A DNA stretch of 64,000 bases from Coprobacter tertius (GTDB lineage: Bacteria > Bacteroidota > Bacteroidia > Bacteroidales > Coprobacteraceae), in the NCBI RefSeq assembly GCF_024330105.1, contig NZ_JANDHW010000008.1, positions 62,001-126,000 of the forward strand, written 5' to 3'. Position numbers and translations under genes: made by a program. The notes beneath the pieces were generated by a model. That model saw only the letters and a program-made list of their open reading frames with translations, did no database searches and was not told where the DNA came from. Shown here piece after piece: positions 53,123 through 62,137 of the stretch; within the stretch, counting starts at the first letter, position 1, and each line of letters begins with the position of its first letter.

Positions 53123-53614
53123 ATGAATTCTGAGATCATATATAAAAAAGGAATATCTTTAATCGGGTGCATACTATTAATAGCAGGTATAATAATCGTT
53201 TATGCACAAACTTTACTCGATGTTACGGCAACGTCGGCCAAGCTGGCCCTAATGCTGGTAGGAGCGGTTTGTATTTTAGTGGGTCTCGTTAAATTATTAA
53301 TGGGGAAAAAATATATTATTTATCAGGGAAGCGGTAGTAAAGTAAAAAATATGAATCTGTTTTTCGACTCTCACGAAATAAATAAATTACAGGGATTACT
53401 CGAATCAAAACAATTCGAATACCTGCAAAAATTGAAACCTGCAGAAGGAAACAAAGCCGGAGTCAGACTCGATCTTCTTGTATCAGAAGATAAAAAATTC
53501 GCCGCAGCACAGGTATTTCAGTTTATCCCGTTTAAATACGAACCAGCCAGTGATTTAATAAATTTCTATGACGAAGACGCTGCAACTTTATCTAAATACA
53601 TTCCCGCACAATAA
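53123..53614 (+). CDS. Two-helix membrane protein of unknown function
   Basis: 163 residues: two adjacent membrane helices (LIGCILLIAGIIIVYAQ and LALMLVGAVCILVGLVKLL, ~10-65) followed by a ~95-residue soluble domain, probably cytoplasmic, rich in Lys/Glu (INKLQGLLESKQFEYLQKLK). I recognise no family. It follows the 138-residue gene by 175 bp with two hairpins between, and ends at a good terminator. No link to the SusC operon downstream is evident. Confidence 0.7.
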   Translation: MNSEIIYKKGISLIGCILLIAGIIIVYAQTLLDVTATSAKLALMLVGAVCILVGLVKLLMGKKYIIYQGSGSKVKNMNLFFDSHEINKLQGLLESKQFEYLQKLKPAEGNKAGVRLDLLVSEDKKFAAAQVFQFIPFKYEPASDLINFYDEDAATLSKYIPAQ

Positions 53615-53643
53615 GTAGGGAATTCACAACCTTATTTTTTTCC

Positions 53644-53684
53644 AATTCCACCCGAGCTTTACAGTCAGGGTGGAATTTTATTTT
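53644..53684 (+). terminator. Terminator after the two-helix protein gene
   Basis: Arms AATTCCACCC (53644-53653) and GGGTGGAATT (53668-53677), followed by TTATTTTAA. It separates this gene from the SusC operon. Confidence 0.85.
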
Positions 53685-53776
53685 AATACTCCGAATCTTA
53701 AAAAGAGACCGAACAAAAACAAATTGTAACAACCAAATGTTTATGTAGGAAAAACAACCCATAAAACTTTTCTTAC

Positions 53777-56749
53777 ATGGAACACGTACATTTAAAAACG
53801 GGCTGGAAGATGTTCCTTACCCTGTTAGCAGGACTTTTCTTCGCCCTCGATGTCTCCGCCCAAAAAATTACCGTACAGGGTACGGTAAAAGATCAGGCTG
53901 GCGAGCCGGTTACAGGAGCAAATGTTATTGTAAAAGGGGAGACACACGGAACAATGACGGATATCGATGGTCATTTCCGCATCGATGCTCCGGGAAACGG
54001 TATTCTTACATTCTCCTTTATAGGTTATACAACAAAAGATGTTCCTATAGAAAACCGTACCCAAATAAATGTTATACTGGAAGAAAACGTATTCTCGCTG
54101 GGAGAAGTCGTTGCGATAGGATACGGTACAGTGAAAAAAAGTGATGCTACCGGAGCTGTAACAACAATAAAACCCGATGAGGTGAACAAAGGTCTGGCCA
54201 CCTCAGCTCAGGATCTTCTCGTAGGAGCAACTCCGGGTGTTGTCGTCACCCTGAATGGGGGTAAACCCGAAGGAGGGGGCGATATCCGTATTCGTGGAGG
54301 ATCATCACTGAACGCTACTAACGACCCACTAATCGTTATCGACGGAGTACCGGTAGATAATTCGGGTATTACGGGTATGTCTAATGCTCTAAGCATGATT
54401 CCCCCTGACAACATCGAATCGTTTACGATTCTCAAAGATGCGTCAGCTACTGCTATTTACGGTTCTCGCGCATCGAACGGAGTAATTATAATTACGACCA
54501 AAAAAGGGACCAGCGGACGACCGCAAATCAATTTTAACGCAAATGTTTCGGTAAATACTCCTCGAAAAAAAGTCGGAGTTTACGACGCATCGGAATTCAG
54601 AGGTATCGTTGCCGAACGATACGGAATGGGAAGTCAGGCTTACGCTTTACTGGGCAATTATAACACAAACTGGCAGGATGAGATATTGCGTACGACTGTC
54701 AGTTCAGACTATAACCTGAGCGTTGGCGGACAGTATAAGATACTTCCTTATCGCGTATCGGTAACCTATACCAATCAAAACGGTATCCTAAAAACTTCAT
54801 CGATGAACCGTACTACTGCATCGATAACTCTTACGCCTAAATTTTTTAATAATACATTAAGTGTAACTGCCAATGTAAAAGGGATGTACATACGTAACCA
54901 ATTCGCTGACGAAAATGCAATCGGAGTCGCTCCCAGTTTCGATCCGACTCAACCGGTTAAAGTCCCCGAACAAGAAATCGGTAACGGTTATTTTATGTGG
55001 TTGCGTCCCAACGGGTCGGTAATCGATATCGCACCTCTCAACCCAGCTTCGTTACTCGACGAACGTTCGATGGTTGCTAAAGTATACCGAAGCGTAGGTA
55101 ACCTACAACTCGATTATGTCATGCCGTTCCTTCCCGAATTAAGGGCAAACCTGAATTTAGGATATGACGTATCAAAAAGTAACCAACCGAATAAAATGTA
55201 TCCCAACTCACCCATTACTTACAAAGAGAATAAAAAATTGGGGCTGGGACAAACCGAAAAATTAAAACAATTCAAACGAAACGAATTACTCGATTTTTAT
55301 CTGAACTATAAGAACTCATTCGATCAGATACGAAGCGACCTCGACGTAATGGCCGGTTATTCATGGCAACGTTTTTATAAAGACGGCAGTACCAACACGA
55401 CCTTAATGCCCGACGATGAACCGTGGTTTTATAGCAGTTACGCCGACCATTTACAATTATTATCGTTCTTCGGACGTATCAACTATACATTTAAAAATAC
55501 ATATTTGTTAACGTTCACTTTACGTGGTGATGCCACTTCCCGTTTTTCGAAAGACCACCGCTGGGGAACTTTCCCATCGGTAGCTTTGGGATGGAAAATA
55601 ATAAACGAACCGTTTATGCAGCGTGCCACCGATGTAATGAACGAGTTGAAACTCAGACTAGGCTACGGAGTTACCGGTCAGCAGGATATAAGTAACAGCT
55701 ATTTCCCTTATCTTCCTTTATATTCGCTGGGTTACCCGACTGCCGCCTATCCTTTCGGAGACACGTATTATAATACCTTACGCGCCGACGGATTCGATCC
55801 GGATATTAAATGGGAAGAAACCACAACCTATAATATCGGCCTTGATTTCGGATTCTTAAATAATACCATCAATGGTTCTATCGATTATTACTATCGTAAA
55901 ACAAATGACCTGATAAGCCAAATACCGGTACCAGCAGGTTCAAACCTGACAAACGAAATTTATACCAACATCGGTAGCTTGCGAAACGAGGGTATCGAAT
56001 TCAGCATTAATGCCAAGCCTATCGTGACAAACAATGTACAATGGGATGTAGGATTTAATATTGCTTGGAACTCGAACAAAATTACCAAATTGAACCGGAA
56101 CAACGATCCCGATTATTACATCCCGGTAGGTGGTATCAGTGGAGGAACAGGCAATACGGTACAGGCGCACAAAGTTGGTTATCCGGCATTCAGCTATCTG
56201 CTATACGAACAAGTTTACGATAAAGACGGGAAACCTATCGAAGGATTATATGTCGACCGTAATGGAGACGGGATTATCGACGAAAACGATAAACGTTTAT
56301 ATAAGAGCCGCGACCCGAAAGTCATCATGAGTTTCACGACAAAAGTAAATTTTTATCATTTCGACTTCAGTCTCGCTTTACGTGCCAACCTCGGGAACTA
56401 TGTTTATGACAATGTATTGTCCAACAATTCGAGCTACTCGGCCATTTATAACAGTGCAGGATATTTAAACAACCTGGTAAAACGAGGACAAAAATTCCAG
56501 GGTCCACAATATATGAGCGACTATTATCTTAAAAATGCGGGGTTCCTTCGCTGCGATCATATCACGCTCGGATATACCTGGGATAATTTGTTGAAAAATA
56601 AGATGAACCTGAGATTGTACGGAGCCGTACAAAACCCGTTCGTAATCACAAAATACAAAGGACTCGATCCTGAAGTATTCTCGGGTATAGATAATAATGT
56701 ATATCCACGTCCTACAACCTATATGTTAGGTGTTATACTCACTTACTGA
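53777..56749 (+). CDS. SusC/RagA-family TonB-linked outer-membrane transporter
   Basis: 990-residue outer-membrane transporter for oligosaccharides or peptides, working with the SusD lipoprotein that follows and powered by TonB. Signal peptide ends at DVSAQ; carboxypeptidase-regulatory-like domain (~30-110); SusC-type linker LGEVVAIGYGTVKKSDATGA; plug with IRIRGGSSLNATNDPL and VIDGVPVDN; then a 22-strand barrel to the C-terminus (YMLGVILTY). Full length. Promoter box not recognised in the 160 bp upstream; no ECF sigma/anti-sigma or hybrid two-component regulator is adjacent. The substrate cannot be inferred because no enzyme lies in the operon. Confidence 0.93.
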   Translation: MEHVHLKTGWKMFLTLLAGLFFALDVSAQKITVQGTVKDQAGEPVTGANVIVKGETHGTMTDIDGHFRIDAPGNGILTFSFIGYTTKDVPIENRTQINVILEENVFSLGEVVAIGYGTVKKSDATGAVTTIKPDEVNKGLATSAQDLLVGATPGVVVTLNGGKPEGGGDIRIRGGSSLNATNDPLIVIDGVPVDNSGITGMSNALSMIPPDNIESFTILKDASATAIYGSRASNGVIIITTKKGTSGRPQINFNANVSVNTPRKKVGVYDASEFRGIVAERYGMGSQAYALLGNYNTNWQDEILRTTVSSDYNLSVGGQYKILPYRVSVTYTNQNGILKTSSMNRTTASITLTPKFFNNTLSVTANVKGMYIRNQFADENAIGVAPSFDPTQPVKVPEQEIGNGYFMWLRPNGSVIDIAPLNPASLLDERSMVAKVYRSVGNLQLDYVMPFLPELRANLNLGYDVSKSNQPNKMYPNSPITYKENKKLGLGQTEKLKQFKRNELLDFYLNYKNSFDQIRSDLDVMAGYSWQRFYKDGSTNTTLMPDDEPWFYSSYADHLQLLSFFGRINYTFKNTYLLTFTLRGDATSRFSKDHRWGTFPSVALGWKIINEPFMQRATDVMNELKLRLGYGVTGQQDISNSYFPYLPLYSLGYPTAAYPFGDTYYNTLRADGFDPDIKWEETTTYNIGLDFGFLNNTINGSIDYYYRKTNDLISQIPVPAGSNLTNEIYTNIGSLRNEGIEFSINAKPIVTNNVQWDVGFNIAWNSNKITKLNRNNDPDYYIPVGGISGGTGNTVQAHKVGYPAFSYLLYEQVYDKDGKPIEGLYVDRNGDGIIDENDKRLYKSRDPKVIMSFTTKVNFYHFDFSLALRANLGNYVYDNVLSNNSSYSAIYNSAGYLNNLVKRGQKFQGPQYMSDYYLKNAGFLRCDHITLGYTWDNLLKNKMNLRLYGAVQNPFVITKYKGLDPEVFSGIDNNVYPRPTTYMLGVILTY

Positions 56750-56792
56750 TAAACGAAGGAATAAAATACTAACAGATAAACGAGATCATATT

Positions 56793-58400
56793 ATGAAAAG
56801 AAAATCGATATATAAATTTCTGGCAGCGATACTGCTTGTCGGTTCAGTCTCTCTTTCTTCGTGTATCGGAGACCTCGACCTGAAACCGATCGACGAAAAC
56901 CTGATCCAGGGATCAGATTTTAAAAATCATCCCGAATATTATACCCAGATGCTTGCCAAAGTGTATGCCGGTCTGGCTGTTTCGGGGCAACAGGGACCCG
57001 CAGGAAAACCCGACATAAACGGATTTGACGAAGGTATGGCGCAATATTTACGTGCATACTGGAATTTACAGGAATTACCTACCGACGAAGCATTGCTCGG
57101 ATGGAACGATGCGGGAGTTCCCGAACTCAGCACCATCAAATGGTCATCCTCAAACGGATTCGTATATGTCATGTACAGCCGACTTTATTTTCAAATTGCT
57201 CAGTGCAACGATTTTTTGCGTAACACAACCCCCGAAAAATTGGCTGAAAATGCAGTTAGCGATGTATTAGCCCAAGATATACAGAAATACCGGTCGGAAG
57301 TTCGTTTCTTGAGAGCTCTTTCTTACTGGCATGCCATCGATATGTTCGGTAATGTCGCTTTCGTAACGGAAAACGACAAAATAAACGAACCGACTCACCA
57401 GCGCCCCCGCAAAGATATCTTTACTTTCCTTTTACAGGAACTTACCGATATAGAAAATGATTTGCCTTTACAACCCCAATATGGTCGTTCGGGGAAAGCT
57501 GCACTATGGATGTTAAGAGCAAAACTTTACCTGAACGCAGAAGTTTATACCGGTAAGCAAATGTATGGAGAATGCGCTTCGACCTGTCAACAAATTATCA
57601 GTCAGTTCGGAAATGGAACAAACCACGGACTGGCACCAACCTACAAATTTCTGTTTTGCGCCGATAACGACCAATTTGCACGAGGGGGCGATAATGGGGA
57701 AATCTTAATGGTCGTACCCTACGATCGAGAATATACACGCACCTACGGTGGAACGACTTATCTTACGATCGGCTCTTACGGAGGATCGATAAACAGCGAA
57801 AACTACGGAGTGAACGGAGCATGGGCTGGTCCTCGCTCAACATCGACACTTGTAAATACAATCGGTCAGGGTGACGACCGTTATGCATTTTATAGCGACG
57901 GTGCCAATATCGAAAATACCGATTTGAGTAATTTTCAAGACGGATTTACGGTCGTTAAATTTACAAATCTGCTTTCCACCGACTGGGAGAATACTAGCAA
58001 ACGGGCTTATCCGTACCCTGATACCGATTTTCCTATCTTCAGGCTGGCTGATACTTATCTTATGTATGCCGAATGCGCTTATAGAGGATATGCCGACCGC
58101 GAATTGGGTATGCAATATATGAACTATGTACGGGAACGGGCAAAAGTAACGCCTTATACCTCTCAAGACCAGATCACATTGGATAAAATACGTGACGAAC
58201 GCATGCGTGAACTTTATTGGGAAGGTCATCGCCGTACCGACCTTATCCGTTTCGGATACTTTACTTCGGGAAGTTATCTGTGGCCTTGGAAAGGCGGTAT
58301 CCTTACCGGCAAACAGGTTGATACCAAATATAACCTTTACCCCATTCCGGCTAAAGAAATAGCAGCCAATCCGGGTACTCAACAAAACTTTGGATATTAA
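56793..58400 (+). CDS. SusD/RagB-family nutrient-binding lipoprotein
   Basis: 535-residue surface lipoprotein that lids the SusC barrel. The signal peptide ends at LSSC (lipobox), followed by the typical LDLKP. Helical TPR-like repeats, the VRFLRALSYWHAIDMFGNV block, DERMRELYWEGHRRTDLIRF and the C-terminal LYPIPAKEIAANPGTQQNFGY are the SusD landmarks. The start is ATG 56793; the longer frame overlaps the susC stop from a non-ATG codon. It lies 43 bp after susC and 19 bp before the SusE-like gene. Confidence 0.93.
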   Translation: MKRKSIYKFLAAILLVGSVSLSSCIGDLDLKPIDENLIQGSDFKNHPEYYTQMLAKVYAGLAVSGQQGPAGKPDINGFDEGMAQYLRAYWNLQELPTDEALLGWNDAGVPELSTIKWSSSNGFVYVMYSRLYFQIAQCNDFLRNTTPEKLAENAVSDVLAQDIQKYRSEVRFLRALSYWHAIDMFGNVAFVTENDKINEPTHQRPRKDIFTFLLQELTDIENDLPLQPQYGRSGKAALWMLRAKLYLNAEVYTGKQMYGECASTCQQIISQFGNGTNHGLAPTYKFLFCADNDQFARGGDNGEILMVVPYDREYTRTYGGTTYLTIGSYGGSINSENYGVNGAWAGPRSTSTLVNTIGQGDDRYAFYSDGANIENTDLSNFQDGFTVVKFTNLLSTDWENTSKRAYPYPDTDFPIFRLADTYLMYAECAYRGYADRELGMQYMNYVRERAKVTPYTSQDQITLDKIRDERMRELYWEGHRRTDLIRFGYFTSGSYLWPWKGGILTGKQVDTKYNLYPIPAKEIAANPGTQQNFGY

Positions 58401-58419
58401 CCCCTAAATCATAAAAGAG

Positions 58420-59202
58420 ATGAAAAAAGTTATTAGATATATTTTTATGACAACTGTGATCGCATTGGGGCTCACCTCCTGTAACGACGACACAAGTCCC
58501 GTACTGGATTATACCCGTGCACCGGAGATCGCTCCGCTCGAAAGCCCGGTAATCATTCTGAATGAAGCCAGCGAATCGTTTATTGCAGAAACATTTGCCT
58601 GGACAAAAGGTGAATATGGTTTTCAAGCCGCCCCATTATATGTTCTTCAACTCGATAACGACAAAAGTTTTCCCGATCCGGTTACACTTGCCGAATCCAA
58701 TAAAGACTATGCAACCGTTACCGTCGGAAAACTGAATACAGCAGCTACCATTCTGGGAGGAGAACCGGGTACGCCAATTGAAGTATACGCCCGCTTACAA
58801 GCAAAACTAACGAACAATGTCGTAATGTATTCCGATGCCACAGATCTCTTAGTCACCACTTATCCTACGGTTGTCGATTACCCTAAATTATATGTCCCGG
58901 GATCGTATCAAGGATGGGATATAGCCAACGCTCCTACATTGACTTCGTGGAGAATGAATAATAAGTACGAAGGATATATCAATTTCGTTAATTCGAGCGA
59001 TCCTACTGCAGCCATTACTTTTAAGCTGACAACAAAACCGGCCTGGGGACAAGGGAATGAATACGGTAGCGGAGGAGCACCCGGAACTCTCGAGCTGAAA
59101 GGTGGAGACATAAGCATTTCTCCCCAAGGATTATATCATTTAATAGTGGACCTGAATACGCTTACCTATACCGCAACACCCTCTACAGGACCTACTGAAT
59201 GA
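58420..59202 (+). CDS. SusE-like outer-membrane lipoprotein with CBM-type C-terminus
   Basis: 260-residue lipoprotein (lipobox GLTSC). The N-terminal SusE-type Ig domain (~25-140) contains ESFIAETFAWTKGEYGF and ends near TDLLVTTYP. The C-terminal ~110 residues (LYVPGSYQGWDIANAPTL, then GLYHLIVDLNTLTYT) resemble the starch-binding modules of SusE/SusF. The domain set predicts surface glycan binding. It is shorter than SusE (~390), with one binding module rather than two. Third and last gene of the operon. Confidence 0.85.
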   Translation: MKKVIRYIFMTTVIALGLTSCNDDTSPVLDYTRAPEIAPLESPVIILNEASESFIAETFAWTKGEYGFQAAPLYVLQLDNDKSFPDPVTLAESNKDYATVTVGKLNTAATILGGEPGTPIEVYARLQAKLTNNVVMYSDATDLLVTTYPTVVDYPKLYVPGSYQGWDIANAPTLTSWRMNNKYEGYINFVNSSDPTAAITFKLTTKPAWGQGNEYGSGGAPGTLELKGGDISISPQGLYHLIVDLNTLTYTATPSTGPTE

Positions 59203-59210
59203 TAAAACAT

Positions 59211-59262
59211 ATACAAAAGAAGCCCCGTCTTTGTATGATAAATGACGAGGCTTCTTTTGTAT
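59211..59262. terminator. Terminator of the SusCDE operon (bidirectional)
   Basis: Arms 59211-59224 and 59249-59262 (14 bp, core AAAGAAGCC/GGCTTCTTT) extended by CGTC/GACG. It lies between the convergent SusE-like gene and the 207-residue membrane protein gene. Confidence 0.85.
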
Positions 59263-59267
59263 ATTCA

Positions 59268-59891
59268 TTATCGTATTTTTATCGGTTGCAGTATTTCTTT
59301 TTCCCGCTCGAATACCTGATATAGTTTATCGACAAAGCCCATAAGTTCATTGCCTTGGGGATTCTTTATCTTCAGAAACAATCCATAAGCACATAGAGCG
59401 ATTCCACAAGACTTGTATTTACGATTTATTGTTTCAGATACCTTTTTCAAATCGGTACCCGGTTTTGCAGTACATAATAAAATAATATCCGAACCGGGTC
59501 TTACCCCATAAATACATTTGTTATACTCACATAATAGATTCATATAAAAGAGGCTGTTACCCGCAGGTGTACCTCCTACCGATAACCATAGAGATAACTT
59601 ATCTCCGACTTCTTCCCGATATGAGCGATAGGAAATTATAGTTTTTTTCAGATAATGATATTGTTTCAAAAGATTCCACGACCCGACAATGACAGTGAGT
59701 ATACTCCCATAAAGGATGTTCACCAGTATACGAACTGCCCAACCGGACTCAATTCCTCTGTTAAACGAAAAAAAGAATATCGAAAAAATAGGGATAAGCA
59801 TTATTAAGCCTCGTATAATTGCTTTCCGACTTAACCGGATATATTCTGCAATTCCCGGTATCTTTACATTATCCGAAAATATTTCATTCAT
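59268..59891 (-). CDS. Membrane protein of unknown function, coupled to asparaginase
   Basis: 207 residues with two membrane helices in the first half (IIRGLIMLIPIFSIFFFSF and ILVNILYGSILTVIVGSW), then a soluble domain with conserved-looking segments (GGTPAGNSLFYMNLLCEY, GSDIILLCTAKPGTD) and a charged C-terminus. No family recognised. Its ATG overlaps the asparaginase stop by four bases (ATGA), so the two are translated together. A regulatory or transport partner of asparaginase is possible, but nothing in the sequence proves it. Confidence 0.65.
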   Translation of the reverse strand: MNEIFSDNVKIPGIAEYIRLSRKAIIRGLIMLIPIFSIFFFSFNRGIESGWAVRILVNILYGSILTVIVGSWNLLKQYHYLKKTIISYRSYREEVGDKLSLWLSVGGTPAGNSLFYMNLLCEYNKCIYGVRPGSDIILLCTAKPGTDLKKVSETINRKYKSCGIALCAYGLFLKIKNPQGNELMGFVDKLYQVFEREKEILQPIKIR

Positions 59892-60940
59892 AATTTACGC
59901 TCTCCCGGAATCGTTAATTCACCGATTAATGAACAATCCATGTGTTCTTTTACTTCTTTTGGAGTAAGCCCGTGTCCGAAAAGGAACATCAGTTTAGTAA
60001 GAGCCGATTCTGTCGTACAATCATATCCACTCACCACCCCGGCTTCTTTCAGTCTATTGCCTGTGCCGTAAAGATCCATCTGTACACTGCCGCTTAAGCA
60101 TTGCGAAACATTTACAATCACAATTCCACGCCCGACTGCATCCCGTAACATATCTATAAACCAAGCTGCAGTCGGAGCATTTCCCGATCCGTATGTTTCC
60201 ATTACGACGCCTTTCAAACCCGGAATATTAAGAATACCCTGTACAGTCTGGGAAGTAATACCCGGAAAAAGTTTCAACACAACCACATTCGTATCCATTA
60301 GGTAATGAGCCTTGAGCGGTTTACGTAGAACCGGCCGGTAAATAAGATTTACATCATACCGGATATGTACCCCGGCACGTGCAAGCGCAGGGTAATTAAA
60401 CGAACGAAATGCATTAAAGTTTTCAGCACTCATTTTGGTCGTACGATTGGCGCGCATCAGATGATTCTCGAAAAATATACAAACTTCCGGAACCACAGGT
60501 AAACCGTTTTCCTTCGCTGCAGCGATTTCGATAGCAGTAATCAAATTTTCCTTTCCATCGGTACGCAACATCCCTATCGGTAATTGAGATCCCGTAAAAA
60601 TTACCGGCTTTCCCAAATTTTCGAGCATAAAACTCAATGCCGAAGCCGTATATGCCATCGTGTCGGTCCCGTGTAAAACGACAAAACCATCGAACAAATC
60701 GTAATTATCTGAAATCATACGTACCAACCTTACCCAACAATCAGGACCGATTTCCGATGAATCGAGAGGAGGATCGAACTGTATCGTGGAAATAGAAAAT
60801 CCCAAACGCTTCAACTCGGGAACATTATCAAGCAAATGATCGAAATTAAAAGGTTCGAGTATGCCGGTCTCGGTGTTTTCTATCATTCCGATAGTTCCGC
60901 CCGTATAGATAATGAGAACAGATGTTTTCGTATCGGTCAT
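59888..60940 (-). CDS. ansA: L-asparaginase, type I (cytoplasmic)
   Basis: 350-residue asparaginase that splits asparagine into aspartate and ammonia. The first catalytic motif YTGGTIGM (Thr16 as likely nucleophile) and the second LHGTDTMAYTASALSFML are intact, followed by FTGSQLP. No signal peptide, so type I cytoplasmic as in E. coli AnsA. It precedes the 207-residue membrane-protein gene with a four-base overlap. Together with aspC elsewhere in the window it would feed aspartate into oxaloacetate metabolism. Confidence 0.92.
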   Translation of the reverse strand: MTDTKTSVLIIYTGGTIGMIENTETGILEPFNFDHLLDNVPELKRLGFSISTIQFDPPLDSSEIGPDCWVRLVRMISDNYDLFDGFVVLHGTDTMAYTASALSFMLENLGKPVIFTGSQLPIGMLRTDGKENLITAIEIAAAKENGLPVVPEVCIFFENHLMRANRTTKMSAENFNAFRSFNYPALARAGVHIRYDVNLIYRPVLRKPLKAHYLMDTNVVVLKLFPGITSQTVQGILNIPGLKGVVMETYGSGNAPTAAWFIDMLRDAVGRGIVIVNVSQCLSGSVQMDLYGTGNRLKEAGVVSGYDCTTESALTKLMFLFGHGLTPKEVKEHMDCSLIGELTIPGERKL

Positions 60941-60967
60941 TATAAATCATATTTTATCATCGAATGA

Positions 60968-60975
60968 CAAAAATA
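60968..60975 (-). promoter_or_regulatory. -7 box (TATTTTTG) of ansA
   Basis: Matches TAnnTTTG on the minus strand, ~28 bp before the ATG. No -33 TTG at the right distance. Confidence 0.4.
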
Positions 60976-61065
60976 TAAAAATTTATCCTGAATACAGGAT
61001 TTGTTACTCAGAAAAAACGACGAATTATAGATTTTAAGCCCTAAAAAGTAGCAAAATGAAATTAT

Positions 61066-61989
61066 TTATTTCCCCGATGACTTTTCAGCCAACATTTGTG
61101 CTCTCGATTTACTCTGTGTGACAATATATACTCCTGCAAAAACCAATATACCGGCAACCCCTTTAGTAAGGCCGAAAGTATCTAAACCTATGATCACGGC
61201 AACAGCCGTTGCTACCAACGGTTGTATATAATTATACATACTCAATGTTGTAGGCCGTAATGTTTTCTGCCCGACAGGAATCATCAGATAGGCAAAAAAT
61301 GTAGCTGCAAAAACGACATAAGCTATACGCCACCAAGCTCCGGCCGGTAACTCACTGTAATCAACCGACGCCACATCCCGGTAAAGTACCGGAAGGCAAA
61401 CAATCGCAGCATATAAAAACATCCACTTCATAAGTGTTACCGAAGAATAACGGGAAATAAGATTTTTGAAAACAGTAAGATAAATGGCAAACGAAATACA
61501 ACTAACCACACACAACAGGTTACCAATCATATTTCCCGACCCCACTGCGGTTCCGGCATGTCCTGAAGAAATCAGTAAAATAGCTCCCGACATACCTACT
61601 ACAATACCGACGACTTTAGTCCAGGTAATCGGCTCTTTCAGGTACATCGCCGATACGATCATCGTAATAATAGGAGCCGTAGTCGCGACAATCGCGGCAT
61701 CGATAGGAGCAGTCATTTGCAACCCATGTAAAAAAAGCATCTGATTGAACATCACACCGAAAAACGCGGCAAAGAATAATAAAAGCAGATCTTTTCTCGT
61801 CACTTTTTCTCTTTTACAAAATAAAGACAATAACCAAAACGCAGTACATGCACCGATCAACCGAAAATAATTTAAAGCTCCGGCAGGAAGAAAGTCCGGC
61901 ATCAGAGTTTTCGAGATAGGGGTATTCACACCCCATACTACATTAGCCATAAGTAAAGCTATATGGCCTTTCCATTTTTCAATTGTCAT
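61066..61989 (-). CDS. EamA/DMT-family permease
   Basis: 307-residue inner-membrane transporter with ten helices in two EamA repeats (first repeat begins HIALLMANVVWGVNTPISK). Members export or import amino acids, nucleosides or other metabolites; the substrate cannot be read. The start is ATG 61989, with the promoter 55-85 bp upstream. The longer frame begins at TTG 62022. A short basic C-terminal tail (QSKSRAQMLAEKSSGK) is cytoplasmic. Same strand as asparaginase but 125 bp away, so probably a separate unit. Confidence 0.85.
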   Translation of the reverse strand: MTIEKWKGHIALLMANVVWGVNTPISKTLMPDFLPAGALNYFRLIGACTAFWLLSLFCKREKVTRKDLLLLFFAAFFGVMFNQMLFLHGLQMTAPIDAAIVATTAPIITMIVSAMYLKEPITWTKVVGIVVGMSGAILLISSGHAGTAVGSGNMIGNLLCVVSCISFAIYLTVFKNLISRYSSVTLMKWMFLYAAIVCLPVLYRDVASVDYSELPAGAWWRIAYVVFAATFFAYLMIPVGQKTLRPTTLSMYNYIQPLVATAVAVIIGLDTFGLTKGVAGILVFAGVYIVTQSKSRAQMLAEKSSGK

Positions 61990-62045
61990 ATCTAAGGGCT
62001 TTAAACGCAGAAATACAGGCAATACTTTACCGCTATTCTGCCACG

Positions 62046-62074
62046 CAAAGGTAAATTATTTTCTCTAAAGCAAA
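62046..62074 (-). promoter_or_regulatory. Promoter of the EamA gene (TTTG-N17-TACCTTTG)
   Basis: TTTG (62071-62074), 17-bp spacer, TACCTTTG (62046-62053) on the minus strand. Leader ~50 nt to ATG 61989. Confidence 0.7.
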
Positions 62075-62137
62075 CCAGTTTTTCCGAATCTGTCCGAATA
62101 TCTTTTCCAAAGACTATAACAAAATAAAATATATTGT

